DNA of 9,064 nucleotides from Akkermansia sp. GTDB taxonomy: Bacteria > Verrucomicrobiota > Verrucomicrobiia > Verrucomicrobiales > Akkermansiaceae. Each line of letters starts with the position of its first letter. The stretch's first letter is position 1. Positions 1 to 6,259 of this stretch are shown here, in pieces. The stretch covers positions 1-9,064 of the forward strand of contig JAIFNK010000034.1 in assembly GCA_020047775.1 (NCBI GenBank), in the 5' to 3' direction. The translations under genes were made by a program, and so were the position numbers. The notes under the pieces are model-generated. The model saw nothing but the letters and a program-made list of their open reading frames with translations. It did no database searches and was not told the origin of the DNA.

Positions 1-771
1 TACAAACTCGAAATCGTCAAATCCGGCTACAAGCGCGGCGAGACGTGGGAAGAGGAAGGCGCGATTGATCCGAAGACCGGAAAAATCCTCGCCGCCCCGC
101 TGCCCGAGCGCACCGGCCTGATTCCGCTGCGCTTCATCACAGTCGATTGCCAGATGGACCATTTGTTCATCGTGGTTCGCTCGTGGTCGGCGGAGGGATC
201 GAGTCGCCTGGTGTGGAACGAGCGCATCCTGACATTCACCGACATCGACGTGTTGCAGGAACGTTTCGAGGTCCACCCGAGCCTGGTCTTCCTCGACGCC
301 GGCTATGCGACCTACGACGTCTATCGGGAATGCGCCAAACGCGGCTGGGTGGCACTCATCGGTGACCGCCGCCCGGTCTATCCGCACAAGGGACGCGACG
401 GCAAAACCGTCCAGCGGTTCTACTCGCCCAGGCGCAAGGTGGTGCTCTCGCATCGCCAACACTGCCACGTTCACTACTGGAGCAACCTCAACATCAAGGA
501 CACGCTCGCCCGTCTGCGCCGCAATCAGGACCCGTCCCAAGGCCCGACATGGGAGGTGCCCGATGACATAGACGACGACTATCTCGCCCAGATGGAGAGC
601 GAGCAACGCATCAAGGAAAAGGGCCAATGGATGTGGAAGCAGATCGGTTCCCGACCTAATCACCTGTTTGACTCGGAATGTCTGCAAGTCGTAGGGGCAA
701 CCATGTTGAAGATCGTCGGGCGCGAGTCCATCGCCGCCGCATCGGTTGACACCTCGGACGGGGAGTCATGA
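1..771 (+). CDS. Phage terminase large subunit, gpA-like, C-terminal nuclease part (5' end outside window)
   Basis: The frame is open from base 1 to the TGA at 769-771, giving 256 visible residues; the N-terminal ATPase part lies upstream. The role is DNA packaging: this half would be the nuclease that cuts concatemeric phage DNA while docked on the portal. Seen: a beta strand ending in an acidic residue (FITVDCQ, Asp49), a second strand ending in Asp99 (LVFLDAGY), and a late HLFDSE segment (Asp224). These match the spaced acidic residues of RNase H-like terminase nuclease domains of the lambda gpA type. An internal ATG at base 154 is not the start, because the conserved first acidic strand lies upstream of it. 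The stop overlaps the next start in ATGA, so the genes are translationally linked. Its place ahead of gpW-like, portal, protease and capsid genes supports the call. Which acidic residues are catalytic is my inference. Confidence 0.85.
   Translation, partial: YKLEIVKSGYKRGETWEEEGAIDPKTGKILAAPLPERTGLIPLRFITVDCQMDHLFIVVRSWSAEGSSRLVWNERILTFTDIDVLQERFEVHPSLVFLDAGYATYDVYRECAKRGWVALIGDRRPVYPHKGRDGKTVQRFYSPRRKVVLSHRQHCHVHYWSNLNIKDTLARLRRNQDPSQGPTWEVPDDIDDDYLAQMESEQRIKEKGQWMWKQIGSRPNHLFDSECLQVVGATMLKIVGRESIAAASVDTSDGES
746..751 (+). promoter_or_regulatory. TTGACA motif, copy 1, before the holin-like gene
   Basis: TTGACA within the extended context TCGGTTGACAC, 16 bases before the ATG at 768 and inside the terminase 3' end. 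It is one of five such motifs in the phage block, all at a similar distance from a start codon. The spacing does not suit a -35 box for this start. Function unknown. Confidence 0.4.
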
Positions 772-1145
772 AAAACGTCACCATCCTCCGACTTCTCACC
801 GCCGTGGCTTCCGGTCTTTCGACTCTCGCCGCACTCGATCTGGCCGGCATCGCCAAGATGTTCGATCCCGCCACCGCGAAATACCTGCTTGCCGTCGGTC
901 CTGCTGCGCTTGCCGTGAAAGAACTCGTCGTGGTGCTTGGCGATCTCTTTGACGATGGCAAGCCTAACCAATCCTTCAAAATCGGCGTGTTCTGTTTCGC
1001 ACTCGCGCTCCTGACGATCCCGTTCCTGGTGTCGTGTGCTACGCCGCCTCCGGTCAAAGGGCAGTTCGCCACCAATGCGGGCCACCTCACGGTTCATCCG
1101 GACGGTCGCTTCGAAATCGTCGTGGAACCCCGCACTTCCAAGTAA
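768..1145 (+). CDS. Small phage membrane protein, probable holin
   Basis: 125 residues starting at the ATG that overlaps the terminase stop. A GGGGAG run lies only 2 bases upstream of the ATG, too close to be an ideal ribosome site. Two or three hydrophobic segments are visible: about residues 5-29, 38-58 and 71-89. The last ends in LVSC (Cys90) followed by ATPPPVKG, which resembles a lipoprotein box with a proline-rich stretch, and then a short polar tail rich in beta-forming residues. The endolysin gene begins four bases after the stop. A small multi-spanning protein next to a peptidoglycan hydrolase is the usual holin arrangement, and a holin would make the inner-membrane lesions that release the enzyme. 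No family motif is recognised, so the call rests on topology and neighbour. The Cys90 region could hint at a spanin-like or lipoprotein role. Confidence 0.6.
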   Translation: MKNVTILRLLTAVASGLSTLAALDLAGIAKMFDPATAKYLLAVGPAALAVKELVVVLGDLFDDGKPNQSFKIGVFCFALALLTIPFLVSCATPPPVKGQFATNAGHLTVHPDGRFEIVVEPRTSK

Positions 1146-1148
1146 GCC

Positions 1149-1706
1149 ATGAGTGCGGCACTGTGGAAGAAGATCCAATCGTTTTTGGGAATCACCGCTG
1201 ATGGCGTCCCGGGCGACCAGACGGCCAACGCGGTGGCCGCCACGCTCGGGCTGATTTCGCAGGTCCCGACCTTCGATTCCCGTTCCGAGGCGAACATCGC
1301 CACTCTGGTTCTCGATGCACAGGCGAAGGCACGCGAATGGCTGGTGCGATGCCGTACCGAGGGAATCAACGTGAAGGTGATCTGCGGCCTGCGAACCTAC
1401 GAGGAACAGGCAGAACTCTATGCACAGGGTCGAACCAAGCCCGGCTCCAAAGTCACCAACGCCATGCCCGGCTATTCGTGGCACAACTTCGGCGTGGCGT
1501 GGGACTTCGTGGTCTTCGACGCCAACGGGCAACCGCAATGGGACAGTCCCCTGATGGACCGGTGCGGAGAGATCGGAGAGGAACTCGGGCTCGAATGGGG
1601 TGGACGCTGGAAGAGTCCCAAAGACAAGCCACACCTTCATCTGAAGACCGGAGTCACGCTTGCCGAGGCGCGCCAGATTCGGAAGAGCGGCAGGCAGATA
1701 GCCTGA
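1149..1706 (+). CDS. Endolysin, M15 peptidase (D-Ala-D-Ala/L-Ala-D-Glu carboxypeptidase type)
   Basis: 185 residues. Residues 1-36 look like a degenerate peptidoglycan-binding or short helical domain (FLGITADGVPGDQTANAV resembles the GxxTxxAV repeat of PG_binding_1). Residues about 60-170 are a zinc peptidase of the M15 family: the CGLRTYEEQAELYAQGR segment, then SWHNFG with His112, AWDF with Asp119, and DKPHLHL with Asp159 and His162. By family knowledge His112, Asp119 and His162 would bind zinc and Asp159 would be the general acid/base (D-x-x-H). The enzyme cuts peptide bonds of the cell wall stem peptide to release virions. There is no signal peptide, so it needs the holin encoded just upstream. 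The position inside the head gene cluster, before portal, is unusual. Whether it is an endo- or a carboxypeptidase cannot be told from the sequence. Confidence 0.88.
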   Translation: MSAALWKKIQSFLGITADGVPGDQTANAVAATLGLISQVPTFDSRSEANIATLVLDAQAKAREWLVRCRTEGINVKVICGLRTYEEQAELYAQGRTKPGSKVTNAMPGYSWHNFGVAWDFVVFDANGQPQWDSPLMDRCGEIGEELGLEWGGRWKSPKDKPHLHLKTGVTLAEARQIRKSGRQIA

Positions 1707-1709
1707 CCG

Positions 1710-1715
1710 TTGACA
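1710..1715 (+). promoter_or_regulatory. TTGACA motif, copy 2, before the gpW-like gene
   Basis: TTGACA in the 22-base gap between endolysin and the gpW-like gene, ending 13 bases before the ATG at 1729. No Shine-Dalgarno-like sequence is seen in this gap. Confidence 0.4.
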
Positions 1716-1728
1716 GGCGCAACCTGAC

Positions 1729-1989
1729 ATGGCACGCGGACTTTTCATCACCGGCTTCACGATTTCCGAGGTGCTCGCCATCCAGCAGCGGGCGAAGGAA
1801 TTTCTCACCGAAGGCAAAACCCTCATGACCTGGAACGAGGCTGGCAGCTCCGCCACCAAGCAGTTCACCATGCCGGTCGATCAGGTGCTTGAGGAATGCG
1901 GCCATGCGCTCCGCGTGTTAGACCCCGCCACCTACGGCAAGCCGCGCATCGCCGTAGTCTCCTTCATCTCCGGCCATCTCCCGAAATGA
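1729..1989 (+). CDS. Small head protein, gpW-like (head-tail joining)
   Basis: 86 residues. It lies directly before the portal gene, the position of lambda W (order terminase, W, portal, protease). The layout is also gpW-like: an N-terminal helix (about 12-29, ISEVLAIQQRAKEFLTEGK), a short beta hairpin (about 31-49, with TW, then Gly and QFTM), and a second helix (about 50-64, VDQVLEECGHALRVLD). Lambda gpW is 68 residues with a helix-hairpin-helix fold and sits between the portal ring and the tail connector to keep packaged DNA in. The stop overlaps the portal ATG (ATGA), so expression is coupled. The match is one of architecture and synteny, not of clear residue identity; a different small connector or an unknown protein is possible. 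Confidence 0.55.
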   Translation: MARGLFITGFTISEVLAIQQRAKEFLTEGKTLMTWNEAGSSATKQFTMPVDQVLEECGHALRVLDPATYGKPRIAVVSFISGHLPK

Positions 1990-3425
1990 ACCGCCTCAAG
2001 CACATCGCGCATCTGCTATTGCCGCCGGTTCTCGTGCCAAAGGCGTGGGGCTCGCCGTTCGAATCGGCAAACTGGTCGCCGCGTCGCGGCAGCGTGCCGG
2101 GTGCCGCGCCCACCGATGCCCGCAACGAACTCACGCCGGGGGTCCGCACCGAGCTGGTTCGCAAGTCGCGCTACATGCACAAGAACTCGGGTTTCGTGCG
2201 GGAGCTTGTCGCCAACATGGCGATTTACTCGACCGGCGACGGCATCCGCGTCCAGGCGCAATCACCCGACCCGGAGTGGAACAGGAAGGCGGAGGCCTAT
2301 TTTGCGATGTGGTCGCCCCGCTGTGAAGTGACGCGACGGTTTTCGTTCGAGGAATGCCAGGCGCTTGTCTGTCGGGGCATGGACATCGACGGCGAGTATT
2401 TCATCCACAAGACCCGCGACACCCAAGGCGAACCACGCATCCAGTTGATCGAATCCCACCGCGTAGGCGACCAGTTCGGTTCACAGGAAACCATCGACGG
2501 AGTCGGCCTCGATGCGTGGGGCGCACCGGTTTTCTATCGGACATTGGAAGACAACGGCAAACCCCGTGATCTGCCCGCCGCGTCGGTTCTTCACATCCAT
2601 GAGCCTGAGTGGGCTGGCGGTGTCCGTTCTCACCCGACGATCCAGCATTCGATCAATCATGTGCTCGATGAAATGGAATTGCTCGCGCTCGAAAAGCACG
2701 CGGTCAAAGACAATGCTGACGTGGCGCGCATCCTCAAGACGGCCCGCGGTGAGATCGACGACAACGGTGACTTCGTGGTCGGTGGCGCGGCTGGTGGCAG
2801 TGAATCCAGCGACCCGGTTTCGTTGCAACGCATCGTCGGCGGAAAACTGGTGGCACTCAAACCCGACGAATCTCTCGACAGCTTCCAGTCCAATCGGCCA
2901 TCACCCACCTTCACCGGTTTCCTCGAATATCTGCGGCGCGACTCCGCGCTCGGGATGATTCCCTTCGAGTTCGCGGCGGATTCCAGCAAGATCGGCGGCG
3001 CGGGTGTTAGATTGATCGTCGCCAAGGCGGATCGCCGCTTCTCGTTCCGCCAGATGATTCTCGAAAGTCGCCTCATCAAACCGGTTTGGGCTTATGTGAT
3101 CGGCGATGCCATTGCCCGCGGATTCCTGCCACCGGTGCCAGGCTGGTGGAAGATCAGCTCCGTTCCTCCCAAGCGCGTGACTGTGGACGCCGGACGAGAG
3201 GCGCAACAGAACCGTGCCGACGTGGAAATGGGACTGAAGACCCTGTCGGATCACTTCAACGAACAAGGAGCGGACTTCGGCGAGGAAATCGAACGCCGCG
3301 CCAGCGATGCCAAGCTCATCCTGGATACAGCGGCGAAGTACGGCGTGCCAGTGGACATGCTCTGGAAACCGAATGGCATGCCTGTCACCCTGCCCGAACC
3401 GGAAGAGCCAACGCCCGGACGTTGA
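1986..3425 (+). CDS. Phage portal protein, lambda gpB family
   Basis: 479 residues from the ATG at 1986. Frame extension upstream to 1896 is possible, but it overlaps the whole end of the preceding gene and gives non-phage-like sequence, so the ATGA-overlap start is preferred. The portal forms the dodecameric ring at one capsid vertex through which DNA enters and leaves. Seen: FESANWSPRRGSVPG (25-39); a region about 60-90 (RYMHKNSGFVRELVANM, then STGDGIRVQ) typical of lambda-type portals; GEYFI and RIQLIESHRV (136-160); LHIHEPEW (202-209) followed by a long helix VLDEMELLALEKHAVKDNAD; and a C-terminal region past 300 with the clip/wing parts. Length is a little under lambda gpB (533). It ends 15 bases before the protease gene, and its TGA is part of a TTGACA motif. 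Confidence 0.9.
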   Translation: MNRLKHIAHLLLPPVLVPKAWGSPFESANWSPRRGSVPGAAPTDARNELTPGVRTELVRKSRYMHKNSGFVRELVANMAIYSTGDGIRVQAQSPDPEWNRKAEAYFAMWSPRCEVTRRFSFEECQALVCRGMDIDGEYFIHKTRDTQGEPRIQLIESHRVGDQFGSQETIDGVGLDAWGAPVFYRTLEDNGKPRDLPAASVLHIHEPEWAGGVRSHPTIQHSINHVLDEMELLALEKHAVKDNADVARILKTARGEIDDNGDFVVGGAAGGSESSDPVSLQRIVGGKLVALKPDESLDSFQSNRPSPTFTGFLEYLRRDSALGMIPFEFAADSSKIGGAGVRLIVAKADRRFSFRQMILESRLIKPVWAYVIGDAIARGFLPPVPGWWKISSVPPKRVTVDAGREAQQNRADVEMGLKTLSDHFNEQGADFGEEIERRASDAKLILDTAAKYGVPVDMLWKPNGMPVTLPEPEEPTPGR

Positions 3426-3427
3426 CA
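3422..3427 (+). promoter_or_regulatory. TTGACA motif, copy 3, before the capsid protease gene
   Basis: TTGACA whose TGA is the stop codon of the portal gene. It ends 13 bases before the GTG start at 3441. No Shine-Dalgarno-like stretch lies between the motif and the start. Confidence 0.4.
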
Positions 3428-3440
3428 CCGCCATCCGGGC

Positions 3441-4751
3441 GTGAACCCGGTAATTCAACATCGCGAGTGGCTGATCCAACCTGAAGCGCTCCAATCCATG
3501 GACGCCTCGTTGCGGGGACTGGTAGATCGCGGCGGATTTCTCCCACAGCAGACAGCCGACAGCCCGCTGCTCACCATCGAGGACGGCATCGGCGTGGTCG
3601 CCATCGAAGGGCCGATCCTGCGCAAGCCCGACCTCTTTGCCCGGATCTTCTTCGGTGCCACCAGTTCCGAAGACATCGGCGAGGCATTGCGCGAAGCGGG
3701 TGAACGCGACGACATCAAGGCGGTGTTTCTCAACATTGACTCACCCGGAGGCACTGTGGCCGGCACGCCTGAACTTGCGGCGGCGGTGAAGGCTCTCAAT
3801 GGAAGCAAGCCAGTCTATGCGTTCTCGTCCGGCCTCATGTGTTCGGCGGCCTATTGGATCGCCAGCCAGGCCCGCGCCATCTACGCCACGCCATCTGCCC
3901 AAGTCGGATCCATCGGCGTAGTGCAGGCAGTGATCGACAACACCGCTGCCCTCGACCAAGCGGGACTCAAGGTGGAGGTCTTCTCCGTCGGCAAATACAA
4001 GGCGATGGGTGCGCCCGGCACCGCGCTAACAGATGATCAGCGCGAGTTGATTCAGTCGAACCTCGCCGAGATCGCCGCTGATTTCCATGACGCCGTGCTT
4101 TCCCGTGGCCGTGCGATTCCTGCCGAGGCCATGGAAGGCCAGACCTTCAGCGGCAAGCAGGCCCAGCGCTACAACCTCGCGGGCATGGTTCCCGACCGCG
4201 CCGACGCGATGCGCCGCCTGCGCATCTATCACGCGTCGGTTGACACGGGATCACGGTCGATGAAGACCATCGAAGACGAACTCGCCGAAGCCCGCACCCA
4301 GGTCGCCAACCTGCAGCGGGACCACCAAGCCCAGACCGATCTGCTCAACGAAGCCTCGACCAGCGTCGATTCGCTGCGCGGCGAAGTGGAACTGCTTGCC
4401 GCCGAAATCGACACGCTAAAAGCGGAGCGCGATGACGCGAAGAGCCAGGCCGCCAATCTCATCATCGAGCGCGACTCCGCCAGCGCCCGTGTTGTCACGA
4501 TGCAATCCCGCATCACCGGGCTGGAAGCATCGCAGACCGACTTCGACCGCAGGTTGCAACTCGAAGTCGCCCGCGTCGTCGCCTCCACCGGCACCACGAT
4601 GCCCGCTCAAGTGACACCCGCCGGGGACTCCACTCAGGCCGCGGATCTTCACGCGCGTTTCGCCGCCATCACCGATCCCGCCGGGCAGACCGCCTTCTGG
4701 CGCAAGCTCACTCCCGAACAACAAGCCCTCATCCTCAAACACCAAGCCTGA
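3441..4751 (+). CDS. Capsid maturation protease (S49/SppA family) with C-terminal scaffold-like coiled coil
   Basis: 436 residues from a GTG start placed just after the portal stop; an ATG at 3501 (residue 21) is a weaker alternative. Residues about 48-265 form an S49 peptidase domain: VAIEGPIL, FLNIDSPGGTVAG (97-109), MCSAAYWIAS with the likely nucleophile Ser135, GSIGV (156-160), and SVGKYKAMGAPG with Lys187. The 52-residue spacing from Ser135 to Lys187 fits the SppA Ser-Lys dyad. Residues about 274-365 are a long heptad-rich, charged coiled coil, then a linker and a short tail ending in LTPEQQALILKHQA. This matches lambda gene C, whose 3' part also encodes the scaffold Nu3. An in-frame ATG at 4260 is a likely internal start for the scaffold alone. 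The enzyme would cleave scaffold and portal during prohead maturation. The gene is followed directly by the capsid gene, with no decoration gene between. Confidence 0.88.
   Translation: MNPVIQHREWLIQPEALQSMDASLRGLVDRGGFLPQQTADSPLLTIEDGIGVVAIEGPILRKPDLFARIFFGATSSEDIGEALREAGERDDIKAVFLNIDSPGGTVAGTPELAAAVKALNGSKPVYAFSSGLMCSAAYWIASQARAIYATPSAQVGSIGVVQAVIDNTAALDQAGLKVEVFSVGKYKAMGAPGTALTDDQRELIQSNLAEIAADFHDAVLSRGRAIPAEAMEGQTFSGKQAQRYNLAGMVPDRADAMRRLRIYHASVDTGSRSMKTIEDELAEARTQVANLQRDHQAQTDLLNEASTSVDSLRGEVELLAAEIDTLKAERDDAKSQAANLIIERDSASARVVTMQSRITGLEASQTDFDRRLQLEVARVVASTGTTMPAQVTPAGDSTQAADLHARFAAITDPAGQTAFWRKLTPEQQALILKHQA
4240..4245 (+). promoter_or_regulatory. TTGACA motif, copy 4, before the internal scaffold start
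   Basis: TTGACA in the context GTCGGTTGACAC, almost the same as copy 1. It lies inside the protease gene and ends 14 bases before an in-frame ATG at 4260, at the boundary of protease and coiled-coil regions. Confidence 0.4.
4260..4751 (+). CDS. Possible separate scaffold protein from an internal start (Nu3-like)
   Basis: A nested, in-frame product of 163 residues beginning MKTIEDELAEARTQVANLQ, at the point where the S49 domain ends and the coiled coil begins. Lambda Nu3 is made in the same way from within gene C. Support here: an ATG exactly at the domain edge, and a TTGACA motif 14 bases upstream, as seen at four full gene starts in this cluster. There is no clear Shine-Dalgarno. The product would be a rod-like inner scaffold guiding capsid assembly and later cut by the protease. 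It is also translated as the C-terminus of the long protein in any case. Independent expression is inference. Confidence 0.45.
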   Translation: MKTIEDELAEARTQVANLQRDHQAQTDLLNEASTSVDSLRGEVELLAAEIDTLKAERDDAKSQAANLIIERDSASARVVTMQSRITGLEASQTDFDRRLQLEVARVVASTGTTMPAQVTPAGDSTQAADLHARFAAITDPAGQTAFWRKLTPEQQALILKHQA

Positions 4752-4760
4752 TAGAAAGCC

Positions 4761-5657
4761 ATGTCCAACACCCTCACCAACGTCAAAGACATCAAGGTCG
4801 CCCAACGGGCGCTCATGCCCTTCATGTCGAACCTTCTGCCGGTCACGGCGTTCTCCACCGATTTCAGTCCGCAGCCTGCCGACAAGCTCGATACGGTGCG
4901 CGTTCCGCTCGTCGGCGCGCCAAGCACTTCGAGTGATTTCGCAGGCGACTACTCGGCCAATGCCGATTCCACGGTCACCGTGGTTCCGGTCACGCTCAAC
5001 CGCCACAAATACAAGACCGTCCACGTCACCGCCAGGGAATCCGCAGAGACCTCGCTCAACGCGCTCGAAGCCCTGGTGGAGGCCGCCGCCCAACAACTCG
5101 CTCAGGACGTGCTGGTGGACATCTTCAGTTGCATCACGCTCGCCAACTTCGGCGCTCCGGGGATCGCCGCGCTCGCCGCCACCGCCTTCGATTACAAGAA
5201 GGTGCTCAGCCTGCGCGAAGCCTGCGGCAATGCCAAGATGCCGCCCAACCCGCGCTCACTGGTGCTCGATGCCGGATACTACACCAACATGCTCGCCGAC
5301 GATGTGGTGGCCAAGAGTTTCAATCTGAACCTCAACGCCCCGGCTGTCACCGAAGGCATGGTCAAACGGATCGCCGGATTCAACCTGCACGAGACGACCC
5401 TCATCCCGTCGGATCACGCGGAAAAGCTCGCGGGTTTTGCCGCCCATTCCAGCGCCGTCGCGGTGGCCATGCGCTATCTCCAACCGGTGGCCGACTATCA
5501 GCAGGCCGGTGCCGTCACCGATCCGACCACGGGCATGACCTTCGGCTACCTGCGCTTCACCGACACCCGCGCCAACAAGATCTTCGTCACCCTCGAATGT
5601 CTCTACGGCTTCGCCCCGGCCAAGACCGACGCCCTCAAGCGCATCGTTAAACCATAA
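4761..5657 (+). CDS. Major capsid protein, HK97-fold
   Basis: 298 residues starting at ATG 4761, nine bases after the protease stop. This is the product expected directly after the protease/scaffold gene, of the usual size. Seen: an N-terminal helical stretch (MSNTLTNVKDIKVAQRALM), an extended loop-like segment with VRVPLVGAP and a beta run at about 74-93 (TVTVVPVTLNRHKYKTVHVT), a spine-helix candidate about 95-122 (ESAETSLNALEALVEAAAQQ), LVLDAGYYTNML (169-180) in the peripheral domain, and a C-terminal strand pair (GMTFGYLRF, KIFVTLECLYGFAP) typical of HK97-type coat proteins. It would form the icosahedral shell. It is followed by a strong hairpin terminator, as often found after capsid genes. 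HK97 fold is inferred from context and pattern, without a structural search. Confidence 0.85.
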   Translation: MSNTLTNVKDIKVAQRALMPFMSNLLPVTAFSTDFSPQPADKLDTVRVPLVGAPSTSSDFAGDYSANADSTVTVVPVTLNRHKYKTVHVTARESAETSLNALEALVEAAAQQLAQDVLVDIFSCITLANFGAPGIAALAATAFDYKKVLSLREACGNAKMPPNPRSLVLDAGYYTNMLADDVVAKSFNLNLNAPAVTEGMVKRIAGFNLHETTLIPSDHAEKLAGFAAHSSAVAVAMRYLQPVADYQQAGAVTDPTTGMTFGYLRFTDTRANKIFVTLECLYGFAPAKTDALKRIVKP

Positions 5658-5685
5658 GCTTCTTTGGAGTTCGATTGGCATCCAT

Positions 5686-5719
5686 CACCCTCTCTCGGGA
5701 AACCGGGAGGGGGTGTTTT
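5686..5719 (+). terminator. Strong intrinsic terminator after the capsid gene
   Basis: A 13-bp stem pairs 5686-5698 with 5703-5715. Two of the pairs are G-U, and the loop is GAAA, a stable GNRA tetraloop. The stem is followed by TTTT (5716-5719). It lies 28 bases after the capsid stop and before the next start. It would end or reduce transcription after the most abundant structural gene, or protect the 3' end of its mRNA. Confidence 0.8.
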
Positions 5720-5730
5720 GCTTGTGTGGA

Positions 5731-5736
5731 TTGACA
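5731..5736 (+). promoter_or_regulatory. TTGACA motif, copy 5, before the last phage gene fragment
   Basis: TTGACA ending 13 bases before a GTG start at 5750. It lies just after the terminator, so a promoter restarting transcription was considered, but no -10-like box is seen at the proper distance (around 5754-5759 the sequence is GC-rich). Confidence 0.4.
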
Positions 5737-5749
5737 TCGTGCGCGGTGG

Positions 5750-5896
5750 GTGAACGCGATCCAAGCCGCCGCTGCCGAAGCATTCGTTGAGATCCTGCGA
5801 GATGCGGGCGTGCCTGTGACCATCGGAGGCAGGGAGTATCTGGCGATGGTCTCGCCAAGCGGTCTTGCCGTCATGATTAAAAAGTTTGTCCCGTGA
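5750..5896 (+). pseudogene. Truncated phage head-completion/connector gene, 5' part only
   Basis: A 48-residue frame with a GTG start (MNAIQAAAAEAFVEILRDAG, then VPVTIGGREYLAMVSPSGLAVM, ending IKKFVP). It has an N-terminal amphipathic helix, then a beta-like segment. It has the same strand, GC-rich codon use and start context (TTGACA 13 bases upstream) as the phage genes before it. The place after the capsid gene is where head-completion or head-tail connector genes sit, and those are usually over 90 residues. The codon use changes at about 5875-5880 (ATG ATT AAA AAG TTT), where GC-rich phage sequence gives way to other DNA. I infer that the gene was cut there and ends at a chance stop. It could also be an intact tiny gene; the protein family is not recognised. 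Confidence 0.5.
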
Positions 5897-6236
5897 TCCT
5901 TGGAATCAAAGACCCCAAGGCCGGCAGAACCCTTGACAGCACGCCGGGATGGACACAGGGCGCGGAGCGAATAAGCGGGAAGGACTTGCTAGCGCGGGCC
6001 GGAGGCGATTTCCTAAACACTTTCCGAAGCGTTGCTAAAAGATGGTCGTTAGCCTCGCCTTCGCTATCGAAGCGGCGAATGCCTTGCCGCTCTCCTCTTT
6101 CGCTGTAGTAAAAAATCCAGTTAAATCCTTGAGCTTCGACGCAATAACACTCGCCAGCACCCAATCCATCAAAATAGTAGGCATTCGAAGGAATTTCCAA
6201 GAATTGAGTTTCGGTGATAAATTGAGTTCGATTCAT
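5877..6236 (-). CDS. Second immunity-like protein (paralogue of the toxin-proximal one), with foreign C-terminal tail
   Basis: 119 residues from ATG at 6236, with the best ribosome site in this operon: GGGAGGT at 6243-6249, six bases before the start. Residues about 37-70 (FNWIFYYSERGERQGIRRF, then SEGEANDHLLATL) match the toxin-proximal small protein (GWRIYYSERGLRTGERAF, then TEEEACQCFLEML) with a shared YYSERG core. Both start with a short helix, then a strand region ending in a conserved Trp, then the core and a C-terminal helix. After residue about 74 the match ends, and about 45 basic, Pro-rich residues encoded by the junction segment follow; the related protein ends within 20 residues at this point. 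I infer a copied or acquired immunity gene whose stop was lost at the junction. It may still be active, as the whole shared domain is present. Confidence 0.65.
   Translation of the reverse strand: MNRTQFITETQFLEIPSNAYYFDGLGAGECYCVEAQGFNWIFYYSERGERQGIRRFDSEGEANDHLLATLRKVFRKSPPARASKSFPLIRSAPCVHPGVLSRVLPALGSLIPRITGQTF
5878..6015. other. Junction segment between the phage remnant and the toxin operon (likely recombination or insertion scar)
   Basis: About 135 bases into which the last phage gene (from the left) and the last toxin-operon gene (from the right) both run. The right-hand protein loses similarity to its paralogue at about residue 74, near base 6015. The left-hand gene changes character near 5878. 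The segment holds its own TTGACA (5933-5938) 10 bases before an ATG at 5949 that opens a 28-codon frame, but nothing shows that this is a gene. No transposase, terminal inverted repeat or target duplication is seen. It may be a remnant of an insertion element, a dispersed host repeat, or plain intergenic DNA brought in by deletion. The edges are estimates. Confidence 0.45.
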
Positions 6237-6242
6237 AGTCCG

Positions 6243-6249
6243 ACCTCCC
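6243..6249 (-). promoter_or_regulatory. Strong Shine-Dalgarno site of the second immunity-like gene
   Basis: GGGAGGT on the minus strand with a 6-base spacer to the ATG at 6236. It fixes that start and suggests independent, efficient translation. Confidence 0.7.
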
Positions 6250-6259
6250 GCAAAAAGCC

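Noticed and set aside
660..1871. A long minus-strand open frame of about 400 codons opposite holin, endolysin and the gpW-like gene
   Set aside because: It is the antisense shadow of GC-rich coding sequence. The plus-strand genes have recognisable motifs (M15 zinc site) and a tight operon layout, while the antisense product has none.
4416..5096. A minus-strand open frame opposite the end of the protease and the start of the capsid gene
   Set aside because: Antisense shadow of GC-rich coding DNA; Gly- and Arg-rich without motifs.
5731..5759. Promoter restarting transcription after the terminator
   Set aside because: TTGACA is a perfect -35 hexamer, but no -10-like sequence lies 16-18 bases downstream, and the same motif occurs at equal distance from other starts within the operon.
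5949..6035. A 28-codon plus-strand frame with TTGACA 10 bases before its ATG
   Set aside because: It has no recognisable protein features, crosses the junction into antisense immunity-gene sequence, and its motif spacing differs from the other five.
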